NCBI GenBank assembly: GCA_002838185.1
Contig: CP017948.1
Span: forward strand, 992,001-1,056,000
Reading direction: 5' to 3'
Source of the DNA: Tenericutes bacterium MO-XQ
Lineage (GTDB): Bacteria; Bacillota_I; Bacilli_A; Acholeplasmatales; Acholeplasmataceae
DNA: 64,000 nucleotides
Positions 46,693 through 54,299 of the stretch are shown here, piece after piece. Positions within the stretch are counted from its first letter, which is position 1. Each line of letters opens with the position of its first letter. Under the pieces are notes generated by a model, which searched no databases, was not told the DNA's origin, and saw only the letters and a program-made list of their open reading frames with translations. Position numbers and translations under genes: made by a program.

Positions 46693-47745
46693 ATGAAAGC
46701 ATTAGCAAATATTGATCGCATACAAATCACAAATGAAGTCATGTTACTCTTATTATCTTTATATGAATCAAAAGGCAAATCATTTTATTATGACGAACTT
46801 TTTAATCGAGACTTAAGTGCATTTGAAAAAAATACAATGGAAACCAATTTAATATCGATTGCGACATATTTAGAACTTAATATGACTGAAGCAAGAATCA
46901 AGTTATTTGCTAAAAAGCAAATGGTTCCTCGTACAAAAGATGAACATTGTTTAGCAAATATAAAGGTTGCTTTGCAGCAATTACAATCAAATCCTGAACA
47001 TTTTGAACTTCTTGTTAATGAAATAAACAACCTAGCTAAGCTATTATCTAAGGAGTATGATCATATACAGTTCAATACTTATGATAAAGCTGAAGATGGT
47101 ATGTTAAAAACTAAGAAGATTTCAAAAAGAGAAGATTTAGAACACTTACTTAATTTATTCGAGAAGAGTTTGAAATCTAAAAAACACGAGCTTACGCAGT
47201 TGATTTCTAACTTTTATGTCGATTTTATGAACATGAATATCTATAATGCTCATAATGATTTAGTCGGTATGATTGTCTTATATGCTATATTACTCAAACA
47301 CTTTAATGTATTTAAATATGTAAGCTTCTTTAAATACTTCTTAAAAGTTAAAGATACATGGCATTCTGGACTTATTACAGCTAATTATTATTGGTCAAGT
47401 GGATTTGCACAAACCGATATGCTTAATAGATTGCTTGTGCATATTTTGATTGAAGCTTATGAAGAAGTCGATCAAATGGCACATGAATACGAATTTGAGA
47501 AGAATTTAAATAAATCTGATAACATTGAAAACAGTATTTTAAAACTTCAAGAAGTCTTTACAAAAGAAGATTTAAGAAAAAGACATCCAAATGTAAGTGA
47601 TGCAACCATTGATCGCACATTAAAGCGATTAAAAGACGAAAATAAAATTAGACCGCTTGGTCGAGGTAGAGGATCAAAATGGCAACGCATTATTAAAGGC
47701 AACAAGAAAAACATTATGGAACAACTATCACTGTTTAACGAATAA
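46693..47745 (+). CDS. Protein with C-terminal winged helix, Fic-like layout
   Basis: Not firmly recognised. The 350-residue, mostly helical protein ends in a winged helix (FTKEDLRKRHPNVSDATIDRTLKRLKDENKIRPLGRGRGSKWQRI) like the C-termini of many Fic proteins. The Fic active motif HPFxxGNGR is absent, and the central part (HNDLVGMIVLYAILLKHFNVFKYVSFFKYFLKVKDTW) may be a degenerate Fic core. A DNA-binding role is likely. AAAGGAAG precedes the ATG, 12 nt after the kinase gene, so the two probably act together. Confidence 0.6.
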   Translation: MKALANIDRIQITNEVMLLLLSLYESKGKSFYYDELFNRDLSAFEKNTMETNLISIATYLELNMTEARIKLFAKKQMVPRTKDEHCLANIKVALQQLQSNPEHFELLVNEINNLAKLLSKEYDHIQFNTYDKAEDGMLKTKKISKREDLEHLLNLFEKSLKSKKHELTQLISNFYVDFMNMNIYNAHNDLVGMIVLYAILLKHFNVFKYVSFFKYFLKVKDTWHSGLITANYYWSSGFAQTDMLNRLLVHILIEAYEEVDQMAHEYEFEKNLNKSDNIENSILKLQEVFTKEDLRKRHPNVSDATIDRTLKRLKDENKIRPLGRGRGSKWQRIIKGNKKNIMEQLSLFNE

Positions 47746-47766
47746 AGGCCATGTGCCTTTTTTTGT
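47744..47766 (+). terminator. Terminator after the winged-helix gene
   Basis: AAAGGC pairs with GCCTTT around CATGT, followed by T7. Confidence 0.85.
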
Positions 47767-47808
47767 TAAATTATTTGCATTATTTAATAGTATTTTTGTT
47801 TTTTGTTG

Positions 47809-47814
47809 TATAAT
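47809..47814 (+). promoter_or_regulatory. -10 box upstream of the EF-Ts gene
   Basis: Perfect TATAAT with no clear -35; about 23 nt before the start codon. Confidence 0.55.
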
Positions 47815-47837
47815 GAATTGGAAAGTTGAGGGATATC

Positions 47838-48689
47838 ATGGATATAAAACTATTAAAAAAACTAAGAACAGAAACAGGTGCTGGCATGTTAGAATGTAAA
47901 GAAGCACTAGCAAAATTTGATGATCAATATGAAGATGCATTAAATTATATTTTAGAAAATGTTACAAAAAAAGATGGCAATCAAAGAGTAGCTTCAAAAG
48001 GGATGTGCAAAGTTGTTATTAAAGATGACGAAGCAATTTTATTTGAAGTTAATGCAGAAACAGATTTTGTAACAAAAAACGAACACTTCACAAGTATGGT
48101 AGAAACTATTGGTAGTCATTTAATCGATAGTGATGTAACAAATGCAAAAACAGCGCTTAAAGTAATGATTGATGATAAGACAATAGAAGACCTTATTCAT
48201 AGAACGAGTGGCTTAATTAGTGAACAAGCTACACTAAGAAGATTTTACCGTGTCAAAAAGGATAAGACACAAGGTTTTGGTACATATACACATATGCAAG
48301 GAAAACTAGTAACTTTAGTTATACTAAACAAAGACAACAAAGACATAGCAAATCAATTAGCGATGCAAGTCGCTTCAATGAACGCAGAATATCTTGATTC
48401 GAGCTTAATTGATGAAGATACAATGAACTATGAAAAATTCATGTACGAAAAACAACATGGCTCATTTGATCAGCAAGATTTCAATCATCATATGGCTCAA
48501 AAGACGCTATTAAGACAACAATGGATAAAAGATCAATCACTATCAGTGAAAGAGTTCATCAACAAAGAAGACATTAAAATCATTGATTTTTTCAAATTTG
48601 AGCTTGGACAAGGCATAGATAATAAACTTAATTGTAGACTTGATATTCCTTGTGATGGTTCAAAAATAACAGTGACATCAGTTTACTAA
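47838..48689 (+). CDS. tsf: Elongation factor Ts (solitary, divergent)
   Basis: EF-Ts exchanges GDP for GTP on EF-Tu. The N-terminal UBA domain (IKLLKKLRTETGAGMLECKEALAKF) and the EF-Tu-contacting TDFVTKNEHF are clear. Farther on the match weakens: the usual LRRF and GGRIGVLV-type segments read TLRRFYRV and MQGKLVTLVIL, and dimerisation-core residues differ. Length 283 residues is normal. It stands alone with its own promoter and terminator, without rpsB, which normally precedes tsf. The ATG at 47838 follows GAGGG. It may be the only tsf or a paralogue. Confidence 0.85.
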   Translation: MDIKLLKKLRTETGAGMLECKEALAKFDDQYEDALNYILENVTKKDGNQRVASKGMCKVVIKDDEAILFEVNAETDFVTKNEHFTSMVETIGSHLIDSDVTNAKTALKVMIDDKTIEDLIHRTSGLISEQATLRRFYRVKKDKTQGFGTYTHMQGKLVTLVILNKDNKDIANQLAMQVASMNAEYLDSSLIDEDTMNYEKFMYEKQHGSFDQQDFNHHMAQKTLLRQQWIKDQSLSVKEFINKEDIKIIDFFKFELGQGIDNKLNCRLDIPCDGSKITVTSVY

Positions 48690-48711
48690 TTATAAACTTA
48701 ATATATAAAAA

Positions 48712-48741
48712 TAACCCAGTCCATCATGAACTGGGCTTTTT
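48712..48741. terminator. Bidirectional terminator after tsf
   Basis: CCCAGT (48715-48720) pairs with ACTGGG (48730-48735), loop CCATCATGA, with T-run to the right. Confidence 0.8.
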
Positions 48742-48774
48742 ATTTGTCTTAAAGGTTTAGTCAACAATTCTTTA

Positions 48775-49623
48775 TTATGCTTTAATTATTTTTGGTTGTT
48801 CTGTAATTAAGAAATTCGAAGAATGAATTGCATATGTATTACTGTTATCGCCTTCAATTTGCTCAGGATTCGTGAAATAAAGTTCACTGTTCCCTTTAAC
48901 TTTAACGCCTAGTAAACTTGTGATATTTACATATATTTTAATCTTAGTGAACTGATTGACTTCATCAAAATGATAAAAACTACTATCTTTAGACATAATC
49001 AAATTAATAATCGTGTTATTTCTCTTAGTTCGTTCATTATATAGTAAAAATGCTCTACTTTCTGTACCGTGATCAGGTGGATAAAACTCATAATCAACGC
49101 CATCTCTTTCAAATCTTAGTTTATCAAACGTTATAGTTGACACAATTTTCCCTTCTATAACTCTAAAAGGGATTCGAATCGTTAGAAACTGATAATTTTC
49201 TGGATGTTCAAATATATCTTTTTTATCTAGTCCATTTTCTAACATATGAAACATTGGACTTTTTTGTTTTAAAAATTTTTCTATGTATCTATCAGATTCA
49301 GGATAGATTAGCATGCGATCGATAAAATCTATGACGGAATAATTTGAAGATGCAAATTGCAATTCTCTAAATAGTTCCGCACGCTTATTTGTATCATCAT
49401 TTATTTTTACAGTGGTTTTATTATGCATAAGGATTAGTAAACTAAACAGCATACTCGATAAGAAAGTAGCAAACGCAATAAATATAGCTGCAACTCTAAT
49501 ACCAATAACGTTAAAAAGAACTTCTAATTCATCTCCTAGAAAAAGCATAATAAGGGTAAGAAGAAGTACAATTGTTCCGGATATGCCAATCACAATAAGT
49601 ATAATTTTTTGTTCTTTTTTCAT
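48775..49623 (-). CDS. Hypothetical membrane protein with two N-terminal helices
   Basis: Not recognised. Two membrane helices (about residues 7-30 and 40-66) are followed by about 210 soluble residues with beta-rich patches (FLTIRIPFRVIEGKIVSTITF, TKIKIYVNITSLLGVKVKG) and no known motif. The ATG at 49623 is chosen since AGGAGGT lies 7-8 nt upstream on the minus strand; a GTG nine bases earlier touches that site. Single gene. Confidence 0.6.
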   Translation of the reverse strand: MKKEQKIILIVIGISGTIVLLLTLIMLFLGDELEVLFNVIGIRVAAIFIAFATFLSSMLFSLLILMHNKTTVKINDDTNKRAELFRELQFASSNYSVIDFIDRMLIYPESDRYIEKFLKQKSPMFHMLENGLDKKDIFEHPENYQFLTIRIPFRVIEGKIVSTITFDKLRFERDGVDYEFYPPDHGTESRAFLLYNERTKRNNTIINLIMSKDSSFYHFDEVNQFTKIKIYVNITSLLGVKVKGNSELYFTNPEQIEGDNSNTYAIHSSNFLITEQPKIIKA

Positions 49624-49775
49624 TGCAAACACCTCCTAATTATAGATATCGTGAACATATTATAGCACTTATTTATAGAAAGTAAATAGATATGACTCAT
49701 TATCATAAAATAATGTATAAATTGCATTATAAAGAGGATAATCTTTATCTAAAACAATTCATAAAAACAATAAAA

Positions 49776-49814
49776 AAAGATGTTAATCTCCATTGGGAAA
49801 CTAACATCTTAGCA
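49776..49814 (-). terminator. Terminator of the TetR gene
   Basis: AAGATGTTA and TAACATCTT pair around a 16-nt loop, with a T-run on the minus strand. The remaining gap 49,640-49,775 is AT-rich and holds nothing I can support. Confidence 0.75.
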
Positions 49815-49825
49815 TAATTATTATT

Positions 49826-50431
49826 TTATCTAAACATACCGTGATCTAATACCTTCATGACTTCATCACAAATTCTATCTAAATCTTTATCAGTCAGTGT
49901 ATCTCTAAAAAGCACTTGTAAACCAACGAAGTTAGAAATACCCATTAATATATACGATAATGTCTCTAAATCAATGTTGTCATTGACTTCATGACTATCC
50001 ACTGAACGCTTTAGTTGTCTTTGATAATCTACACTAAATGTTTGATAATATTCCTTAAATAGCTTTTGATCAACAAACATAGATTCCCAAATAATGCGAT
50101 ATGCAAGAGGATCTTCCCAAGCAAACTTCAAGAATGCTCTAAGTCCCAATCTCTCTTTATCATATCTCGTATGAGCATCTTTGATTGCTTCACTAATTGT
50201 TTTGCGAATAAGTTTACGATATTTCGCTAGTATATATGAATATAGTGCAAATTTATCATCAAAGTATATATAAAATGTGCCGGTTGCAATACCACTTTTT
50301 TCTATGATCTCATTTACAGATGTTGCAAGGTATCCGTTTTTAGAAAAAAGTTTTTTAGCTGTATCAATGATTTGATCAAACGTTTTTTGTCCATCACTAC
50401 GTTTAGGTAATCTATAGTTTTGTTGATTCAT
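49826..50431 (-). CDS. TetR family transcriptional regulator of the acyl-CoA module
   Basis: A 201-residue TetR protein. The helix-turn-helix (TSVNEIIEKSGIATGTFYIYFDDKFALYSYIL) is complete; the C-terminal part (residues ~70-195) should bind a ligand. It is divergent from the acyl-CoA operon, so acyl-CoA is the likely effector, as for FadR/FabR-type TetR proteins. The start has no strong ribosome site. A palindrome (TACTGTAA-N7-TTACAGTA) sits directly upstream of it, and the two acyl-operon promoters carry another, shared palindrome; see findings. Confidence 0.9.
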   Translation of the reverse strand: MNQQNYRLPKRSDGQKTFDQIIDTAKKLFSKNGYLATSVNEIIEKSGIATGTFYIYFDDKFALYSYILAKYRKLIRKTISEAIKDAHTRYDKERLGLRAFLKFAWEDPLAYRIIWESMFVDQKLFKEYYQTFSVDYQRQLKRSVDSHEVNDNIDLETLSYILMGISNFVGLQVLFRDTLTDKDLDRICDEVMKVLDHGMFR

Positions 50432-50438
50432 AATAGTA

Positions 50439-50471
50439 TGTAAGATATTACTGTAAACCTATCTTACAGTA
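50439..50471. promoter_or_regulatory. Double palindrome in front of the TetR gene
   Basis: TACTGTAA (50449-50456) and TTACAGTA (50464-50471) form a perfect 8-bp inverted repeat with a 7-nt spacer. A second repeat, TGTAAGATA (50439-50447) with TATCTTACA (50460-50468), overlaps it. It lies in the 5' untranslated part of the TetR gene and is a candidate autoregulatory operator or a mRNA hairpin. It does not match the motif at the other two promoters. Confidence 0.55.
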
Positions 50472-50662
50472 TACCTTTGCTCCTTATAATAGTTTACTAA
50501 AATTCAAGATTTTCTAATATCAACAATACATTTTTATTGCATAGTAATTCATTTGTATGAACTAAGAGTTATAGTAAATTCTTGATTTTTATTAGAAATT
50601 TAATCTTCTATACATAGTGTAACTTAAAAAAATAAAAAAAACAATCAAAATTTTTTTTACTA

Positions 50663-50691
50663 TTGACAATCTTTGAATTTAGATTTATGAT
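50663..50691 (+). promoter_or_regulatory. Promoter P1 of the acyl-CoA operon
   Basis: Perfect TTGACA (50663-50668) and TATGAT (50686-50691), 17-nt spacer. The ~190 nt between the TetR palindrome and this promoter are AT-rich without other visible elements. Confidence 0.82.
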
Positions 50692-50700
50692 AAAGATAAC

Positions 50701-50716
50701 ATGAACGTTTATTCAT
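50701..50716. promoter_or_regulatory. Operator O1 (ATGAA-N6-TTCAT)
   Basis: ATGAACGTTTATTCAT, inverted repeat with 6-nt centre, begins 9 nt after the P1 -10 box, near the transcription start. The same 16-bp motif class recurs at P2 (54162-54177). It resembles TetR/FadR-type operators (TGAAT...ATTCA). Confidence 0.75.
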
Positions 50717-50750
50717 ATTATAAAATTACATAAAGAAAGAAGGATGTCAA

Positions 50751-51167
50751 ATGATTGCTAAAACAATCAAAGACATCTGTTTGGGTGAGTCTTCATCATT
50801 TAGTAAGACAATTACCGAAGCAGATGTTGTTTTATTTGCTGGTGTTACAGGTGATATGAATCCTGTACACATGAATGATGTCTATGCGAAAACATCAATG
50901 TTTAAAAACCGCATATGTCATGGAGGATTGGTTTCAGCCCTATTTTCAACAGTTTTAGGGACATCATTACCTGGTGTTGGAACCATCTATTTATCACAAG
51001 AATCTAAATTCATCAAACCTGTTTATCTAAATGACACAATCACTGCAACAGTAGAAGTCATTGAAATCATAGAAAGTAAAAACCGAGTTGTCCTAAAAAC
51101 AACAGCCACAAACCAAAATGGTGATGTTGTAATTACAGGACAAGCATTGGTTATGCCTCCAAGATGA
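50751..51167 (+). CDS. MaoC-like (R)-specific enoyl-CoA hydratase
   Basis: A single hot-dog domain of 138 residues with the hydratase-2 motif: Asp and His in TGDMNPVHMNDVYA, plus HGGL. It should interconvert crotonyl-type enoyl-CoA and (R)-3-hydroxyacyl-CoA, like PhaJ. AAAGAAGGATG precedes the ATG. It is first in the operon and its stop overlaps the next start by 4 nt. R-stereochemistry agrees with the FabG/PhaB-type reductase downstream. Confidence 0.88.
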   Translation: MIAKTIKDICLGESSSFSKTITEADVVLFAGVTGDMNPVHMNDVYAKTSMFKNRICHGGLVSALFSTVLGTSLPGVGTIYLSQESKFIKPVYLNDTITATVEVIEIIESKNRVVLKTTATNQNGDVVITGQALVMPPR

Positions 51168-52288
51168 ACGAGCAATTACTTTTTGATTTACTAGATGAAT
51201 TTAGCGAAACTTATGTTAAGCCGCAAGCGAAAACTGTTGATGAAGAAGAAATATTCCCTCTAGAAACTGTTAAACAATTAGGAAAACTTGGGTTATTGGG
51301 ATTACCCTATCCTAGTATATATAAAGGTGTTGGTGCGCCTTACAAAGCTTATATAGACACTGTAAGAGTATTATCAAAAGATTGTGCAACTACAGGCGTT
51401 ATTATATCAGCTCATACAAGCTTATGTAGTTCTCCAATATATCAGTTTGGAACTGAAGAACAAAAACAAAAATATTTAACTAAGCTAAATGATGGCACTT
51501 TTTTGGGTGCGTTTGGGCTCACTGAGTCTGGTGCAGGAACAGATGCTTCAAAACAACAAACGAAAGCATTTGATAAAGGTGACTATTATGAGATTACTGG
51601 ATCTAAAATATTTATTACAAATGCTGGTTATGCAGATATCTATGTGATTTTTGCTATGACAAAACCAGAGTTAGGACTCAAAGGAATCTCAGCTTTTATC
51701 TTAGAAAAAGATATGCAAGGGTTTACTGTAGGGCCAAAAGAAAAAAAGATGGGTATACGTGGCTCAGCTACTTGTGAACTTATATTTGATAAAGTTAAAG
51801 TACCTAAAGAGAATCTTCTTGGAAAAGAAGGTGATGGATTTAAGATCGCAATGAAAACTTTAAATGGTGGTCGTATTGGTATAGCTGCTCAAGCATTAGG
51901 TATTGCTGAGGGTGCATTTGAACGTGCATTGAAATATGTTAAAACACGAAAACAATTTGGAAAATCAATTGCTGATTTTCAACATACACAATTCAAAATT
52001 GCAGATATGAAAACAGAGATTGAAGCAGCAAGAGGGCTACTTAATAAAGCAGTTTCAGACTTAGAAAACAACTTGGATTACTCTGAATCTGCAGCAATGG
52101 CAAAGCTTTATGCATCAAAAGTTGCAGTGAAAATTGCTGATGATGCGATCCAACTCATGGGTGGTTATGGTTATATTAGAGACTATGAAGTTGAAAGATA
52201 TTTAAGAGATGCTAAGATTACAGAAATATATGAAGGTACTTCAGAAGTTCAACGTATGGTAATTGCAGGAAAGGTGATGAAATCATGA
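51164..52288 (+). CDS. Acyl-CoA dehydrogenase (butyryl-CoA dehydrogenase-like)
   Basis: An FAD enzyme that interconverts saturated acyl-CoA and trans-2-enoyl-CoA. Signatures: AFGLTESGAGTDASK, YIVFAM region FITNAGYADIYVIFAMT, YVKTRKQFGKSIADFQ, and the catalytic Glu region RDAKITEIYEGTSEVQ. 374 residues fit the short-chain Bcd class. It overlaps maoC by 4 nt and etfB by 4 nt, so the dehydrogenase and its electron carrier are co-translated. Short-chain preference is inferred from context. Confidence 0.93.
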   Translation: MNEQLLFDLLDEFSETYVKPQAKTVDEEEIFPLETVKQLGKLGLLGLPYPSIYKGVGAPYKAYIDTVRVLSKDCATTGVIISAHTSLCSSPIYQFGTEEQKQKYLTKLNDGTFLGAFGLTESGAGTDASKQQTKAFDKGDYYEITGSKIFITNAGYADIYVIFAMTKPELGLKGISAFILEKDMQGFTVGPKEKKMGIRGSATCELIFDKVKVPKENLLGKEGDGFKIAMKTLNGGRIGIAAQALGIAEGAFERALKYVKTRKQFGKSIADFQHTQFKIADMKTEIEAARGLLNKAVSDLENNLDYSESAAMAKLYASKVAVKIADDAIQLMGGYGYIRDYEVERYLRDAKITEIYEGTSEVQRMVIAGKVMKS

Positions 52289-53073
52289 ATATCGTCGTAC
52301 TCGTAAAACAAGTTCCAGATACAACAGAAATCAAAATTGATAAAGAAACACACACTTTAATAAGAACGGGTGTAAAAAATATTATCAATCCAGATGATTT
52401 AGCTGGTGTAGAAGAAGCCTTAAAACTTAAAGAAACCTATGGTGGTAAGGTTATAACAGTAACCATGGGTCCAGAGCATGCAACTTCAATGATTAAATCT
52501 CTATATGCTAGAGGAGTCGATGAAGCATACTTACTATCTGATCGCAAGTTTGCAGGTTCAGATACATGGGCAACTTCATACATATTATCTTCATTTTTAA
52601 AAACTTTAAATTATGATTTAATTATCGCTGGTTATCAAGCAATAGATGGTGATACTGCACAAGTTGGACCACAAGTGGCAGAATTTCTAGATATTCCACA
52701 AATGACTCATATAAAAGAAATATTGGATATAAACCAAAGAAAAATCACTGTAAAAAAAGCATTTGAAGATGAAGTACATACACTAATTTCGGATATACCA
52801 TGTTTGATCACTACAGTGAGAACCATGAATGAACCAAGATTGATGAGTGCATTTAAGATTTGGGAAACTCAAGAAAAACCAATCAACTTAGTTACCTATG
52901 AAAACATAGAATTAAATCCAGAATATATTGGCTTAAAAGGTTCTCCGACACGTGTAAAAGCTACCTTTACAAAACCTGTAACTAAGAAATCTGAAAAAGA
53001 AGTTTTAGAGCCTAGTGTAGCTGCTAAACGTATTTTAAAACTTATATATCCATATATGGAGGTATCAAAATGA
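52285..53073 (+). CDS. etfB: Electron transfer flavoprotein, beta subunit (bifurcating-type signature)
   Basis: EtfB with EtfA accepts electrons from, or gives them to, acyl-CoA dehydrogenases. The 262-residue protein begins MNIVVLVKQVPDTTEIKIDKE and contains VTMGPEHATSMIKSLYARGVDEAYLLSDRKFAGSDTWATS in shortened view (residues 59-98). The LSDRxFAGSDTxATS stretch is the pattern I associate with electron-bifurcating EtfB and not with the mitochondrial type. If so, the pair would use NADH and also reduce ferredoxin. Overlaps both neighbours by 4 nt. Confidence 0.93.
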   Translation: MNIVVLVKQVPDTTEIKIDKETHTLIRTGVKNIINPDDLAGVEEALKLKETYGGKVITVTMGPEHATSMIKSLYARGVDEAYLLSDRKFAGSDTWATSYILSSFLKTLNYDLIIAGYQAIDGDTAQVGPQVAEFLDIPQMTHIKEILDINQRKITVKKAFEDEVHTLISDIPCLITTVRTMNEPRLMSAFKIWETQEKPINLVTYENIELNPEYIGLKGSPTRVKATFTKPVTKKSEKEVLEPSVAAKRILKLIYPYMEVSK

Positions 53074-54059
53074 GTACAACTGCAATCTTTGTTGAAAAAA
53101 GAAATCAAGTCTTATGTAATGTAGGTTTAGAGCTTATATCTGAATCTAAACGATTACTAGATCATAATCATAAAGTAATTGCTATATATCTAACATCTGA
53201 CATAAAAGATGAGGAGATAGTAGCTTTATCAAGTGCTGGTGCTGATCAAATTATTATCTATCAAAACGATTTATTTAAAGTATATGATACTGCTATCTAT
53301 ACGAAAGCATTAGAAATTATTGTAAAGACATATCATTTCGATTGTTTATTATTAGGATCGACGCTTCTAGGTAGAGATTTAGGGCCTAGATTGTCAGCAA
53401 GACTACACACAGGACTAACTGCGGATGCAACAATTTTAGCATTTGAAACAGAAGATGATGACTTAAGATTATTAGCAACAAGACCTGCACTTGGTGGAAA
53501 TTTGTTTGCAACCATCATATGTCCAAAAACAAAACCACAGATGGCTACGATTAGACCAGGTGTGTTTCCTGTCGATTTTTATGAAAACCATCAAGCAGAA
53601 CTTATTTATTTTAATCAAGAATTAAACGTAAAATCATCAGTTCAAGTATTAAATATTGAAAAAACAGAAAAATCACATACAGATTTAACAAAAGCTAAAC
53701 TCATTGTTGCTGGTGGTAGAGGTGTTCAAAATAGCTTTTCTACACTTAAAGACATCGCAAGCCTTGTCGGTGGTGAGCTTGCTGCATCAAGAGCTATCGT
53801 AGATCAGGCTATCGAACCAAAGGACCGATTAGTAGGACAAACTGGTACAACAGTAAGACCTCAAGTCTACTTAGCTTCAGGTATAAGTGGTGCTATACAA
53901 CACGTGAGTGGTATGGATAAATCTGAACTCATTATAGCGATCAATACAGATCCTGAGGCATTGATATTTGATATCGCAGATGTATCAATCATATCTGATG
54001 CGAATCAAGTACTTCCAATATTAAAAGAAGAACTATCGCATCAACATCAACACGAATAA
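53070..54059 (+). CDS. etfA: Electron transfer flavoprotein, alpha subunit
   Basis: EtfA carries the C-terminal FAD domain. Motifs: LIVAGGRGVQ, ELAASRAIVDQ, VGQTGTTVRPQVYLASGISGAIQHVSGM and INTDPEALIFDIADVSIISDANQVLPIL, all standard. 329 residues. It overlaps etfB by 4 nt. It ends the first transcription unit, with a terminator directly after. No separate ETF:quinone oxidoreductase is seen in the window. Confidence 0.96.
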   Translation: MSTTAIFVEKRNQVLCNVGLELISESKRLLDHNHKVIAIYLTSDIKDEEIVALSSAGADQIIIYQNDLFKVYDTAIYTKALEIIVKTYHFDCLLLGSTLLGRDLGPRLSARLHTGLTADATILAFETEDDDLRLLATRPALGGNLFATIICPKTKPQMATIRPGVFPVDFYENHQAELIYFNQELNVKSSVQVLNIEKTEKSHTDLTKAKLIVAGGRGVQNSFSTLKDIASLVGGELAASRAIVDQAIEPKDRLVGQTGTTVRPQVYLASGISGAIQHVSGMDKSELIIAINTDPEALIFDIADVSIISDANQVLPILKEELSHQHQHE

Positions 54060-54079
54060 GGCATTTATTGCCTTTTTTT
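54058..54079 (+). terminator. Terminator after etfA
   Basis: AAGGCA pairs with TGCCTT around TTTAT, followed by T7. Confidence 0.85.
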
Positions 54080-54092
54080 GTAAACGTTTTTA
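54079..54092. promoter_or_regulatory. cre-like box 1 (CcpA)
   Basis: TGTAAACGTTTTTA matches the catabolite-responsive consensus TGWAANCGNTNWCA at 13 of 14 positions. It lies about 65-78 nt upstream of the expected P2 start. A near-identical copy is at 54269. Confidence 0.5.
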
Positions 54093-54121
54093 ATTTTTAC
54101 AAATAATATATATGTAATCGA

Positions 54122-54150
54122 TTGACAAAATATATGACCTATGATAATAT
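54122..54150 (+). promoter_or_regulatory. Promoter P2 (thiolase onward)
   Basis: TTGACA (54122-54127) and TAATAT (54145-54150), 17-nt spacer. Confidence 0.85.
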
Positions 54151-54160
54151 TAAATCGTAT

Positions 54161-54178
54161 TATGAATATATATTCATA
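54161..54178. promoter_or_regulatory. Operator O2 (ATGAA-N6-TTCAT)
   Basis: TATGAATATATATTCATA is a perfect 18-bp palindrome; its core ATGAATATATATTCAT (54162-54177) has the same half sites and spacing as O1 and starts 11 nt after the -10 box. Shared placement implies the same repressor. Confidence 0.78.
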
Positions 54179-54268
54179 GTAAGAAAATAAACAATTTAAA
54201 CAAATAATGACACTACAAAGGCCTTTTTTGTGCTTTTTGTATGTAGTCATATATTTTTAAGAAAAAAT

Positions 54269-54282
54269 TGTAAACGCTTTTA
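54269..54282. promoter_or_regulatory. cre-like box 2 (CcpA)
   Basis: TGTAAACGCTTTTA, 13 of 14 to the cre consensus, lies in the leader just before the thiolase ribosome site, about 113 nt after the P2 start. Downstream cre boxes usually act as roadblocks. Confidence 0.5.
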
Positions 54283-54299
54283 AGAATAGGAGAATTTAA

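Noticed and set aside
47657-47899. Frame bridging the winged-helix gene and tsf
   Set aside because: It crosses a terminator and is out of frame with both conserved proteins.
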